A stretch of DNA of 64,000 bases, taken from assembly GCA_031216445.1 (NCBI GenBank), contig CM062218.1, positions 17,793,001 to 17,857,000 on the forward strand. The letters are read 5' to 3'. Below, one piece after another: positions 1 through 13,000 of the stretch (position 1 is its first letter; the number at the start of each line of letters is the position of its first letter). This DNA is from Lateolabrax maculatus (Eukaryota; Chordata; Actinopteri; Acropomatiformes; Lateolabracidae). The position numbers and the translations under genes are program-made. The notes below the pieces were generated by a model, which was given only the letters and a program-made list of their open reading frames with translations, ran no database searches and was not told the origin of the DNA.

Positions 1-1614
1 CCCGGGGTCACATTTCCTCAAGAGGAGGGTAAGAGGAAAACGTGGATGAGAGGAGCTGCAGCGTTCTCAGACTTGGAGGGAGAGAGAGTGTTGTGTTTTT
101 TTTTTTTTTTTATCTGGCTGATGAGGGAGGAAGAAGGGCCAGGGCCAGTGCGTGTTCAGGGAGTAAAGCGTGAAAATAGATAAGAAGGGGGAGGGAGGTG
201 GCGTGCGAGAGGAGATGAGGGAGGGGAGGGAGGACGATGCCTCGTTGCATTTTTAACAGGTCTGTGTTTGAGTCGCCACGGGGACGGAGGCACGCTGTAG
301 ACACGGTTCACCATGCAAGGACAACTTGTCGCCCTTCTTTGCTCTTGCTCTTCCCCTCCAGCTTTCGCGTCTCTTTATTCCCTCTTTTCTCTCCGTGTCC
401 TTCCCCAATGTAGGACTCCCAGAATGCTGCTGGCCTTGAACCCTCTGCCACTAAAAGAAAACTCAAATGCAAACTCCCTCATCAGAGTGTGTCTTCAGTG
501 ATCATGCAACGTATTTTATTAAATGTCAGGGCACCTTGTTCTGGAATGCTGCTCTTCAGCTAACGAGATGCCCAGCACGGGTGAGGACATTCATGTTGGA
601 TGTGTTTCCACTCTCACGCCACCTACACACTTGGTTTGCGGGTCAGGCCTGAATGCCCTTAATTAAGAAGTCCAGTCTATTGAAATCCTCCTGAAAAAGC
701 ATTAGGTGTCCTTTCGAAGTACTTTTCTTGCCTTGAAAAGTAAGGTGTAAAACTTACTGGGTGGTACATGATTGCCCCCTGGTGGTCACGTGTAGCAGCT
801 TGCACTTGCAGATGGTTTTGATGTGTAGAATCCAGTTTTATTCTTGTTTTCTTAATATGTTTCTCAATTTATATTAAAGGCGGGACTCATTACGGCGTTA
901 AGTACTTCCTCTTGAGCTTTTCAGGCTACAACTCCTCTCCGTGTAACTACAACTGCATGACAAACTCACACCCTTTCAACGCCAGACTTACTTTTTCAGC
1001 TCTGTTACACCTTCATCCTCCACTTATCACAAGTCCTCCCACATGTACAGGACTTCATCTCCATATTCATTTGGCTGGAATCAGCTGCAAGACTACCCTG
1101 GGGTTACAGAGCCACACTATCGCTGCAACTCTCTGATTAAAGTCCTCCTCTGTCTCCTGCTTTGAAGTCAGTAATGATATTCAGTAGACCTGGATGACAG
1201 CAAGTGAGAATTATAATGAAGGTGAGATTTGAGATTGGTTGGGGAATTGAAAGGGAATGTCACTTCACGACTGTGATCCAGGAAATTTGGAATTGTATGT
1301 AAATTTGCACATACTAAAGATTAAAAATGAAAAAGAGAAGAACTATAAAATCTAAGTAGAATAAACACAAACATCTTACCTTAAAAGAAAAAGTAACTTA
1401 ATAATAACTTAAACTATAAAGCATAAAGCTTGTGTTTGTGTGTGCATTCACAAAACAATATGACCAGAATATGTGTGTTGTTAATTTGTACTTCAATATC
1501 CCCAAATCATCGAAATGAGGGCAAAACACAGAAAATGTATCAACTCTATTGAAAAAGAATGGAGACAGTAGATTGCAGTTTCGCAACCACATTAGCAGTG
1601 TTATCATTCCCAGG
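1..1614. other. Intergenic; no gene seen
   Basis: This stretch contains a short poly-T (97-111), purine-rich sequence to about 240, and a strong CTCF-like word GCCCCCTGGTGG near 774-785. Small open frames here have no recognisable protein content. From 1150 it is AT-rich spacer. Confidence 0.5.
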
Positions 1615-2075
1615 ATGAAGTTGCACAGAATAGTACTGTAGTTAAGTATCCTGAGGTGCAGTTAATTCTTTACTTTTATGCATTTTATGCTACTTTATAC
1701 TTGTGATAAACTTCTTTTCATTGGGAAATATAGTAGGCTACTTTTTACTCCACTGCACGGCCGCTGCGGTTAGTCATTACTTTGCACATAAAGATTCTAC
1801 TTAGTAAACATCGTATTGAATGAGATGCATTATCATAGACAAAACCGTATTCAAAGCTGTTAAATGAGCTCTAACTTGATCTGCATCATCAAAAATTATG
1901 CAATTATGTCAATCATAATAATACAATAATATAATGTAAAGAGGCAATTCTGCATAATGAGTACATTTACTTTTAATACTTTAATACTGCTGATAATACT
2001 TCTAACATAGTATTTGTACACTGTAGGTTTGCTAGTTTTACTTTCTGAATCTATGCACTTCTTAACTGCCACATT
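1615..2075. mobile_element. Diverged non-autonomous DNA transposon-like repeat (teleost ACTTTTACTTAAGTA family)
   Basis: Blocks such as TTTTATGCTACTTTATACTT, GGGAAATATAGTAGG, CTACTTTTTACTCCACTGC and GCTGATAATACTTCTAACA match a very common teleost repeat in order and orientation (recalled, not searched). The better-preserved relative at 45080-45620 lies in the opposite orientation. Ends are approximate and no target-site duplication was found. Confidence 0.5.
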
Positions 2076-2301
2076 TAGACTTTAGGATTGCCCTCTGCAG
2101 GCTGTATGAGCAAATGACCTCCTCGTCCAGTCACGTTTCACTCTGAGCGGTAGGTGGCAGCAGATACCAACATCTGAGAACCCCTCAGTGTCACCCAGGG
2201 ACCGATTTCCTCTGCTGTTTATGTTAGTAATTATAGAGTCATCAAACCTCAAGCATCCTCCTCAGCTGTGGAGGCAGACTATTATCTGTAGATCAATGAT
2301 A

Positions 2302-2341
<40 letters not shown>

Positions 2342-2920
2342 ATGGTGAAAACGAGAGCATGAGAGGGAGACGAGTATGGGGGTTTGGACTGAGAGTAATG
2401 GGCCATAATTAGGGGTGAATGTTTACACACACACACACACACACACAAGACGCGCACACATGCGATAGCCTGAGGTAATTTGGCGGCACTAAATGAGATT
2501 ATCAGTAGCGAGGTGATTAATGAGCATCCCTACTGCAGAGCCTTATAATCAACAGTCACTGCTCTGCTGTGATACACACTAGCTGGAGCTCTGTGCAGGT
2601 ACATGAGACCCAGCGCCTGCTGCTAACATCAGCTTCTCTCCACCACATCACCGCAACAGGATACACGAACAATCAGATGAAATCTGAACTGATCACTGGG
2701 GTGCCAGAACAACTTTTAATTGCATTATAGGGAACAGGTTGAATACACTCACAGGCAACAATGGTGGATTTAATTCAGTCTTTCTTTTATGGGTATAATT
2801 TAAGTGATACTGATAATTGGGGTGAAATGTTGTCTTGACTTTTTGATAAATCAAAATGCACACATAACTGTACATAGCATAGGCAGGGTTACCTACAGCT
2901 TATAACCGTAGTATTGTATC
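2076..2920. other. Intergenic with paired (TG)n and (CA)n tracts
   Basis: A (TG)n array (2305-2340) and a (CA)n array (2425-2448) face each other about 85 bp apart. A complex, possibly constrained island follows at about 2450-2640 (TTAATGAGCATCCC and other words). No gene is seen. Confidence 0.4.
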
Positions 2921-3620
2921 AATAATTTATTACAGAGACATCAACAACATAACGATGAAAACAACAAGACAAAAACAGGGCATCACTGAGAAGTGTTGTA
3001 GCCTTTTGTGTGGCATCTTACGTTGTATCATTTGTGGCAAAATTTGCAAAACAATAGGAAATAATCAGCTTTAATAAGATTACTACAAATTGGGGAGATG
3101 TTGTTGCTCTTTTTCTGCAAAATTAGCAAAAGGTTTCAGTTTCTCTTATCAGCAAATGATGAAACCAGTGAAAAGCCGATAGTGGAAAGAGCGAAAAAGC
3201 CATCCTCTGTACTACAGCTCAAAAAGAGGATTCATGGGAAATCACTCTTTAGGGTTTTTTGCAGCTGCTACATGTCGCATTGTAGCGAAGAGTGGTGAAG
3301 AATTTATTACAGTGTTATTTTCAGACATCAGCAATATAACTGTGGAAAAAAAAGATTGCTGAGTCAATTTGTGTCAAAGTCTTCAAAAGAAAAAAAACTT
3401 CTTTTCACAAACATCACTGAGAAGATGGTTCTGCACTTTATGTGCAATTTTAACTAAAACGTTCAGTTTCTCTCAGCAGCAGATGATGGAAAGAGTGAAA
3501 AACCCGATAGTGAAAGGAGTGGAAAAGCAAATTGAAAAACCACAAATTGTTTATTCTCTTCAGTTAAGCCAGTGGGAAAACAAATGCCACAGAGGAGGAG
3601 GTGGCACAAGTTGTTAAATT
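2921..3620 (+). repeat. Diverged tandem duplication, two copies of about 370 bp
   Basis: Copy 1 (about 2925-3298) and copy 2 (about 3299-3620) share AATTTATTACAG, CATCA-CAATAAC-type words, CATCACTGAGAAG, GTTTCAGTTTCTCT followed by CAGCA-ATGATG, and GATAGTG-AAAG-GTG in the same order. Both give short open frames with related residues, but nothing suggests a real protein. The origin is unknown. Confidence 0.6.
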
Positions 3621-6600
3621 AAATTGAAGGGGTTATGGAGAATGTGGTCTTTATTTTGACACAAAACTATTATTATTAATTATTATTATTATGATTATTA
3701 TTATTGCAAGGTGTCAGAACAAACTGAATCTATAATATATTATATGATGATATATTGATTCAATAATGCTCCATATGGCACAGTTAAAACAAACATTGCA
3801 TTTTAAGCAACCAACAGCCATCTATTTTATTCTCACCTCCTACTCAGTGGCGGACAGAGCTGTTTCACCATCTCTGTGTGCAGACACCTAGATCAGATAA
3901 TGCTCTCTAAGTCTCTATAGTGAGCTGTTTGAAGTAGCTCCAGTGAACTGCAGCCCTCCCCCAGCCTTTGCCTCTTGTTCTGCGAGAACTGTGCGGTGTG
4001 TGCGGGGTGACGAGGTCAGGGTGACTGGGTCCCCTCCATCTCCATATAGGCTGTAGGCTACAGCTGCTCCTATGAGATTGGTACCTCAAATACAGAGACT
4101 GTGCCTTAGATGTCCCTGCATGTATGTGTGTGTGTGTATGTGTGGTGTGGTATGTGTGTGTGTGTGTGTGTGTGATAAGGGCCAGAGGATAGAGACATCT
4201 TTATCGTGTAGAAGTGGGAGGATTATCCCATCACCGCTGTATTAAATACAAAGAGAGGGATGGTAGGCCAGTTAACCAGGTGCTGCAGTACCCAGCCTGA
4301 CTGCAACCTTTCCCCTTTACCACAGCCGACCCTGGCTCTTCACTCTTTAAAACTGTCGTTATGTAAGGTTTCGCTGCTGCACAATGTACATATGCACTGT
4401 CATTGGTATGTTCCATGTTTTATTAAATCAGTTGGTAAAGGATAAGTCTGGTGCTAGTCTATATTTTTCTTATTGTAAACAGATCCAATAAAAAGACCCA
4501 AAGCAACAAGGAATTGATCCTACTTTGACAAAATTGTATCTTTTTCTTCTCTACAATAGAGCTCCATTGTTGTCCAAAAAGCACCACGTGTAAAGCACGC
4601 TATTAACTTTAGTTTGACTAACATTTAGGAAATTAATAAGCGTTTGAGAACAAATTTAAATATACATACATTACCTTTTTTTTAAATTGATCTTGAAAAG
4701 GAAACAATAATTTGGGGGGCTAAGAGCCACAGACAGGATAGATAAGGTAAGGTAGACTAACGCATAGCTGTTATTAATTATCGACAGTCTTATTCTTTAA
4801 TGCTTTAATTCTACTATATTAACTATATTAAGTAACAATAAGAACAGCTTTTGGAATGCCAGGTTGTTAAAAGTTGCTTTGGTTTATTACAACATACAGC
4901 ACTAATACATGATTTGGCATGTTTTATCATTTATAAACCCTTTGTAAATTGTATCTCTTTTACAAACTGGTACAAATCATTTTTCTCCGTCTTCTCAATA
5001 CAAAGGTGAGCAATTATTTCTATTAATAATTTGTTAATTTGAGCAATTAATTATAGGTTATTGGCAAAACCAGTAAATCATAGTGGGATTATCTTCAGTG
5101 GAAGATGATCTCAGAAGTAAGCAGCATTTATTGATGTTTTCCCCCCTGAAAATCAAGAAAAATCTCAACAGCACATAAAATGTGAAACACTGAGCTATGA
5201 AAAATCTTTTAAAGGTGAATGGTAATGAAAACATTGATGAACCCACATTCAGAAAGCAGGATTTTACTGTTCAAAACACTTCAGCGTTCCCAAAACATTG
5301 CTGACACTGTCGCCACAGTTTCCAAGCTGTGCTGGCCTACAGCGAAGCCACAGACTGATCCCAGCTACAGAGCGCCGAGTGAAAGTGTGTCTGTCTGCAT
5401 TCTCCCCATTCATCATCTCTGCCATCAGCACATGACTAATATTTACCCTGACCTCATCACTATTCATCTGTTGATGCCTCAGCGTTGCCGGGTTTGATTG
5501 TTTATCGTCCTAAATAAACATGTGGTGTTGAACAAAAGAATGCATACGGTAGGAATATGAAACGCTCTCCTATTGCTTTCTGAATCAGGAACATGTGAGA
5601 GTGGAGGCGCCCGCCGATGACTGCTGTCCACACAGGAAATCTGCTGATGCCGGTGTCTTCCTAAATGTGTTCAATATGCTTCCTTAAATCACAAAGTGAC
5701 AATCTAATGACACAGCACATCAGTGTTATTGTCACGGTTTAAATATGTGCTGCTGCACGTTGTTAGTGGTTAAGCTTTGATCGTTTGATCCCAAAATTCA
5801 AATTAAAAAAATGCCAAAATACAGTTTGTACAGTATATGCATGTATTTCTACGTGAGATTTGCAGTGTGGTATTGTAGTGGCTCTTCTCTTCCTCCAGCG
5901 CTGCCTTTGTGCAGATTGCCATTTAAAGCGGTTGAATAATTGAGGAGTAACATTTGCGTCAGGCGTCCTGGGGTGTGTGTGTGTGTGTGAAGGAGAGACT
6001 GAGAGAGACACTTCTTAGAAGCAGGTCACCCACACACACACACACACACACACACCTGCTGGAGTGGCTGCAACTAAGGGGCCATTATTAGCTATCCCAT
6101 TATCATATCACACACAGTAGCCATTGCAGCTTTAAACGCACAGTTGAATCTATACAAATTAAGGCTTTTCTATGCAGAAAATAACACATTACAACTGAAA
6201 AAAATACACATCATAATGTCTTGTAATGAGCATCAGTAAAATACCGTTTCATCAACATCATTACCAGACAGCGGGGGTTCAAAAGAACTAAACTAATAAT
6301 GCGTCTCTCAGTGTCCCTACCGTGTCTGTGGCACTCAGCCCCAAGCCCCTTGGTTCCTACTGAAGACGAAAATCTGTGTAAACAAGTCACAGATATATAG
6401 TTTCAGTTTAATAATTTTGTTAAAACAGATGGACATTGTATGTTCAAGCAAATGTACCTCCAATGGAAGTAAATTGTGCAAATGTTTGGAACTATTTTCT
6501 GCTGTGGATGAACACACATGCGTATTCACCGTGATCCTCGTTTGACCAGATTATAGGTGACTATTTTTCCCGTGTACTTTGTTGTTGGTGATTTAGTGAT

Positions 6601-7644
6601 TCAGAAAGGATTAATTTCCTTCTGGATTTATTTTAAATGTATACAATTTATAATAAATTAAAACGAATCCTTGTTTTCCCGAATCCCACTCAGTGACCTC
6701 TCACTCTTTATCCCAGAATGCCAGTTTGAAAACAGCTGCAGAGACTCAGTCCAAAAGCCGTTCTGTTCATTAGTCGGTAATGCGTGCAGCCATTTTGTGT
6801 TTCTCTTATAATAGTTCACAACCTTCACCTCTGAACCTCGGCGGCTCAGAGGTAACAGAGGCCAACCTAAGGATTAATCCCCAAAATGGCTGCCTCACCG
6901 AACTGTTTATCCACTGACCTTTTATTAAGAGAAGGTCCCTAACCTGAATGAATACTGTTTCACTGGCAAACACAGACAGACGCAATTAATCAAAGCCTTG
7001 TGTGTGTGTGTGTGTGTGTGTACGTGTCGGATTTCAGGCCGCACACCTCACGAGTGTGTTTTCACACTGTGCAGTGTTTCTTTAACCTCTCCTAGACTCC
7101 TCCAGGCCTCACCAGGAAAGGAATCACAACAGACTTAGGTTACACATGTCCTACAGGGTGTGTGTCTGTATATGTATATATGTGTGTGTACGCCTGCATG
7201 CCTGTGGGTGTGTGTGTACTGCAAGACCCTCAATTTTAACAAGGATTAGCTCTATATTTTCCTTTCATCAGTTTTCTGATGTCTCCTCAAATATGTCCGA
7301 AATCAAATCGGGACAAGCGGCGCCCTGTGCGGATGTTTGTCTGGTAAAGCTCCCTCTACCTTAGCGGGTTTGAGGCTGTTGAACCTTCACTCAACAAGGG
7401 ACAACACCCCTGCCTACACACACACACACACACCCAAACGTCCCCTTAAGTCATTACAATAATCCCCCTCAGTCCGGATCTGGGAGCAGAGTAGGGACTC
7501 TTCGAACTTTCGAGTAAACCAGACGCTGGCTCGCTGCAGCTCAAACAAGAGGCCACAGCAGACAGCAGACCACCACTGGTGCTGTAGAAAAAAAACACAT
7601 AGAAGAAGGAAAAACACATGGGGCTGTGCACAAATTTGCACAAA

Positions 7645-7683
<39 letters not shown>

Positions 7684-9993
7684 GCGGGAATGTAGGTGCT
7701 GCATCAGTTATTCTTCATGAAATATACAGTTCAAAGCTGCAGCAGAAGCTAAAGCCGAACAGTGAGCGTGCATAATGGCATTTCCATACTGTGTCACACA
7801 AATGTATATTCACAATACACACGCACACACACGCTCAGAGATGCGGGGGCACTATAAACAGCTCTTTATATCTCTCCCATTCAAATCGATTTGTTTACGG
7901 TCGGCTGCCAAAGGGACCAAATCTAACTGTTTCCCCTTGAATACATTAGACGGCGAGTGAGGTTGGGAAGTGATAATGACTTCCCCTGCTGCTCTCCCTC
8001 TCTTCTACTCGTCCTCTCTTCACCCCCCTGCCACTCCCCCCTTCCTCCAACTCCACTCGTCTGCATCTGTGTCTCAGATGGGGATTTTGACTTGTACTTG
8101 TCTGATTGAAGCCGGACGGACTCCATCTTTCGCCCTCTCCCTTCCGTCTCTTTTCGGGCCCAGGCACAGAACTGCTAAGTCAAAAGCGCTGCGGTCTTTA
8201 CTGCCTTTTTCTCTCTCACTCTCTCTCTCTCTTTCTCTCTCAGTCCTCTGAAGGAAACGAGTCTTTATCCTTCAGGCCAGGACGCTGTGGCCACGCACAT
8301 CAGGGCTGTGCGCTGAATAGCTGAAGACCAAGGACCCTGGACATATAATTCCATCTGTGAGAAAACTGCTTTCACTCCATTAGTATGTCCTTTAGTCTAC
8401 TAGATAATAAGGAGTTACTATATCTCAATATTAATCAAATCAAATCAATCCAAAATAGAGAAACAGAGTTTCAGGAATTCTGTAAAAGTTTGCGAAAATT
8501 TTCCATTTTCATTCCAAAAATTGTTCAGTGTCGTATCAGGATGAAAACAATTTAGTTAGATTCAGTAGAAACGGCTCCACTCTTTGAGGGAGCTTCCAAA
8601 GGATCCGAGCAATAACGAGGATTCCGCTGTGAGAACTAATTCCTGGAAACACATACATGAACAATAAATCTTAGTTAAACAACAATACCAAAAACTTGCC
8701 ACATACGGTTAGAATGTTAGAAGGTGTTATGTGTATCAGTAGAGTCACAGCGAGAAGTGTCAGGTTATAATGGCCGCGCTGTCCACCTGCATTCATAAAT
8801 ATGATTAGACGTTACAAGTCAGCTGGTGGGGGATTGTCGGGCATGAATGAAGCAGCCGATGCTGATATGCTTCTGTAACCATGACTTCATTTTTCAGTGA
8901 AGTGCCTAAACTACCACTACAGGCTTCGTTTAAAGAGTTTCAGGTTACATGTACAAGATTTTGGAGTGAAGACTGGATCAGAGACAAAATATTAAGCAAC
9001 TTCCATATCTTATTGTTGGAGAAAAAAAAAATGTATTCAGCGTTTTACACAGAATTATGTTCCATTCAGGATTAAACGGTGTGGATATACCCTAAGGGCA
9101 ATTATCGACTAATGTATGTTACCCAATCCACTTATTTATGTTATTGTCAACAAATCGTAAAAAAAAAAGACCAAAACCAACAATGTGTTGGTCCGCCCCA
9201 CAATGCTTTTCAATTTCCCCAGCCTCTATGTGGCTCTCAGCCCCAAAAACTCACTGATTCTTAACGAAGGCGTAAATGTTTAAAATGGGTCAGAAACACA
9301 CACACACAAAAAAAAGGCTTAACAATTTTTTTTTATTTTTAAGGTGGGCACTGTAGTTTTTGCAAACAACACTCAAACAAGAGTAAATAATGTATTTGCT
9401 AGGGACTATTTTCAGCAGCAGATTAATACACATTTGGTACTTAAGTGGGTGTACTTAGTGATGTATTTTCAATTATGGAGTTAAAGGGCACAAATACATT
9501 TTTTGTTTGGGTATTTTTAAGGAATTTGTTGAGTGTTTGATATAATAATAATAGTATAGAATATCTTTTGATATTGCATTGTCATACTACAAAAACAATG
9601 CAGAGCAACTGTGCAGTGGCTGTTTTTTATTCAAAGGTTAATATTGGCGTGATATTTTGGCACACTGGTACATTGGTCAAAACCTAATTACATCCATTTA
9701 ACTAGTTTAACACGTATGACATAGGGAAAACATAAATTCTTCTTAAATTTCTCGGGCAGAGAAGGCCCCGAATCTTAAAATCTGAGGGCCAGCAACAGAA
9801 GGAGAGTAAGAGGGATAGAGATTGAAAGAGACAGAGAGGACTTATTGTACCAGTGTTAGCAGATGTACAGAAGTGGGATGTGTGACCAAAGCTCTGTCAA
9901 GCTTGCGGGTATCAACACAATGGGGACAGACTGTCATCCCCCCCTGGCTATTAATATTACATTACTGTCACTTCAGACCAATCTCTCAGTTAA

Positions 9994-9996
<3 letters not shown>
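3621..9996. other. Intergenic desert; microsatellites only
   Basis: This block holds an (ATT)n stretch (about 3669-3706), (TG)n at about 4122-4173, 5973-5989 and 7001-7020, (CA)n at 6030-6055, 7411-7432 and 7647-7678, and (CT)n at 8209-8241. Several complex islands (for example 5230-5520 and 6680-6920) may be conserved non-coding DNA. No supportable gene was found. Confidence 0.4.
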
Positions 9997-10049
<53 letters not shown>

Positions 10050-10063
10050 TGTGTGTGTGTGTG
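9997..10063 (+). repeat. (GT)n microsatellite
   Basis: A nearly pure GT array of about 66 bp, interrupted once by ACGT. It is among the longest dinucleotide arrays of the window. Confidence 0.95.
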
Positions 10064-13000
10064 CAAATAGAAAAAATAGAGTTAAATTTTGCAGCTAAAG
10101 CCAGATTATTCTTTGATCCATTATGCAGAGAGGTAGGAGCTGGGCCTCCATAAATGAGTGTTGAATTATGTAAAGCAGTGTGTGCGTGAGAGGGGAGACC
10201 TTCACGGAGAGGTGGCTATCAGAAGTGGAGATCAGGTAGGGCATGATGACGACGATGACATGTATTGGCCGCTGAGGTCGTGTCTGACTCTCAGGGAAGC
10301 CCCAAAACCCTCAAACGCCTGAAAGCATCATCTGGCCAACATGTGGATCTGGTTTAATACTGGATTACTGCCTGTCGCAGCGCTTCCACACACTGTTTGT
10401 GTTTCTCAGTCTTCTTTGTTCTGTCTTCTATGCCGAGTACAGCTTTTTTCTATACGCCCTGTTCCTTATTAAATTAGGGTTATGGTTGAGCAATTTTAAA
10501 GACAATAATTGTTTTAAATTGAAGCTTCGCATGATTTTTGTGTTGTTGTTCAACGTCTAATTTCATTATTGTCATTGTCATATTTTCAAGTAATTCCTTA
10601 AAGGCTTACTTTTCTTATTTACTCATGTTTCAATACAGAAAAGCTTTTGAAACACCATTTACCGTGGGAAAATAAGCACGATTAAGGATTTCCTCTCAGG
10701 TTGTTAGCAATTTTTCCTCTTTTATACAGTGACACTGCTGGAAACTCTTCCTGAAATTAAAGAATAAATTACCAACATATCATTTATCAATATATATGTG
10801 GAATCCATTGTTAAAAAAAATCATTTAAAGTGAAATAACAGCTTGGACACGCTGTAATGTACACGAGAATGTGTCATAAAGTATAGACAATATGATGACT
10901 CAGTAATATACATAGCAATTAAGAATGGCTAAATAAATAGTGATAATTAATTTTTTTGTAAATAAATTAGACCATGGCTCGGATTGATCCCATGATTGAC
11001 AGCCTCCACACAGTGGAACTGTTAGTGCTGGTGTCTCCCCAATTAAGACTACATTTCCCATATACATTGGATTATTTGCATAACAATGGCACCATGGCAT
11101 TTCATGATAAAGATGGTATCAGAAGTCTCTGGGTTTTACTGTAGAGGACGAACATGATGGAAATGCTACTACCAATAATTAACAACTTTGTGTCAACAAA
11201 AGTTTATTGTTCATATGCTCTACCAACTTTCTTAAAATGTTAGAGAGCCAATCACAATGTGGTATTGGCATGACAGTCACCGAGGGGTGCTTAGTCTCAT
11301 TCAGCTTTAGGTCTAAAGCATCAACTATGAATGAGTCCAGAAAACATAATGACGAAAAGAAAATTCAGTGAGGATTTTGGTTGGATAACATCAACAGGGA
11401 TGGAACTTAACTTTAGATAACAAACGAAGAAGTGCAAAAAACCTGCACAACAGGTGCTTTGACTGAGGAAGGTTCCTCACCTCTGGGTGCTAATGCCACC
11501 TGTAAGCTGAAGCTGAAGGATGGTAACGTTACCTGCAAATCGCTGCAGGATTCTAATGTTACAACTGAAGCGGGTCCCAGGACTGATGTAAGGAACTACG
11601 TAAAGATGCTTTAGAGGCATTAAAAAATAAAATAAAATCACACACTGATGCTATCATTTTGAAACAGATCTTAAAGGCAATGATGATTTAGAGGGAGACA
11701 GGGAAAGACTGAGGAGTGACTAATATTTGCTGCCCAGGAGGTCTTATATTTTCAGGATGAAAACTACACAAAAAGCTATAAATTATGCGGTTGTGTTTTA
11801 TTTATCTGTGTGTATTTCAGCTTGGTTGCTATACGGGTCATTTTTTTTCATGTTGTCCATAAGGTTTTGTTTACAAAATAATACAGATGAATTGTAATTA
11901 ATTGTTGTAATGGCACTAATGTCTCAAAATAAAAATTCTTGCTGAAGTTAAGTACCGACACGAGGTGCTTTTAAAAAATGAGTCAGACTCCCCAAAGAAA
12001 TCTCACGGATCTTTTAAAAATGATATTACAGCACACGCAACTTTTCAAGAAAACTTGCAATACAGATAAGCAAACAGACTTACACAAACACACACACGGA
12101 GACACACACTCTGAGCTTTGTGGGGAATATGGCTGGAATGTGAGATCGTCAACAGAGCATGTGGAAAGGAAGAGGAGGCAGCAGCCTGCCAGAGTGTTGT
12201 TATTCAGGTCCACACGCCTCGGCATCTGTGTCAGCTAATGAGAGAAACTCAGCTCTGTTTCATCTAGTCTCCCTGGACCAGGAATTAGCATCTCCAAAGA
12301 CAGACGCAGTGAGAGGGACGGAGGGAGGGAGGGAGAGGAAGAGAGAGAGAGAGCCACAGAGAAATACAGAGGGAGAGAGAGATAGATAGAGCGAGAGGGA
12401 GAGAGAGAGAGAAAAATGAGGCGAAAAATAAGTGTGATCGACAGGACGGGGGGGAGTTGGGGGGGGGGGGACTGGCTTCCTAGACAGGGAGGTGAATATA
12501 AACACAAACTCTCTGCCTCTCTGTCCCTCACACACATGCTGCAGCATATTGACAAGGCAGAGTTAAGTGAGGTGGCGGAGTGTGAGACAGCCCTTAATAG
12601 GTCCCTGATGGACCCCCAAGATGAGAGGCCAGCCACTCAACACAGAGGGGAGAGATGGGAGTCGGGGGGGTGTGGGGGTCACAGGTCAGAGGTCAGCCGA
12701 TCATTACCACCCCCCTCCCCCCCCCCAATACACCCCACCACTGCCACCACAACCACCCGTTTCTCTCCCACTTGACTGCACAGTGCCTAATGATTATTAA
12801 CACGTTAAAACACTTAAGCAGCGCTGGGAGCGAACGCACCCCAGAGAGAGACAGAGATGAGAGGAGAGGAGGGAGAGAGAGGGGGGAGAGGGAGGTATGG
12901 TAATGATGTGCTTGCACATGATTTGCTGGATAGATTTCACTAATCACCTCGTCCCCATGGTGACACCATTGGGACGCGCACACACTCATACTTTCACCAA

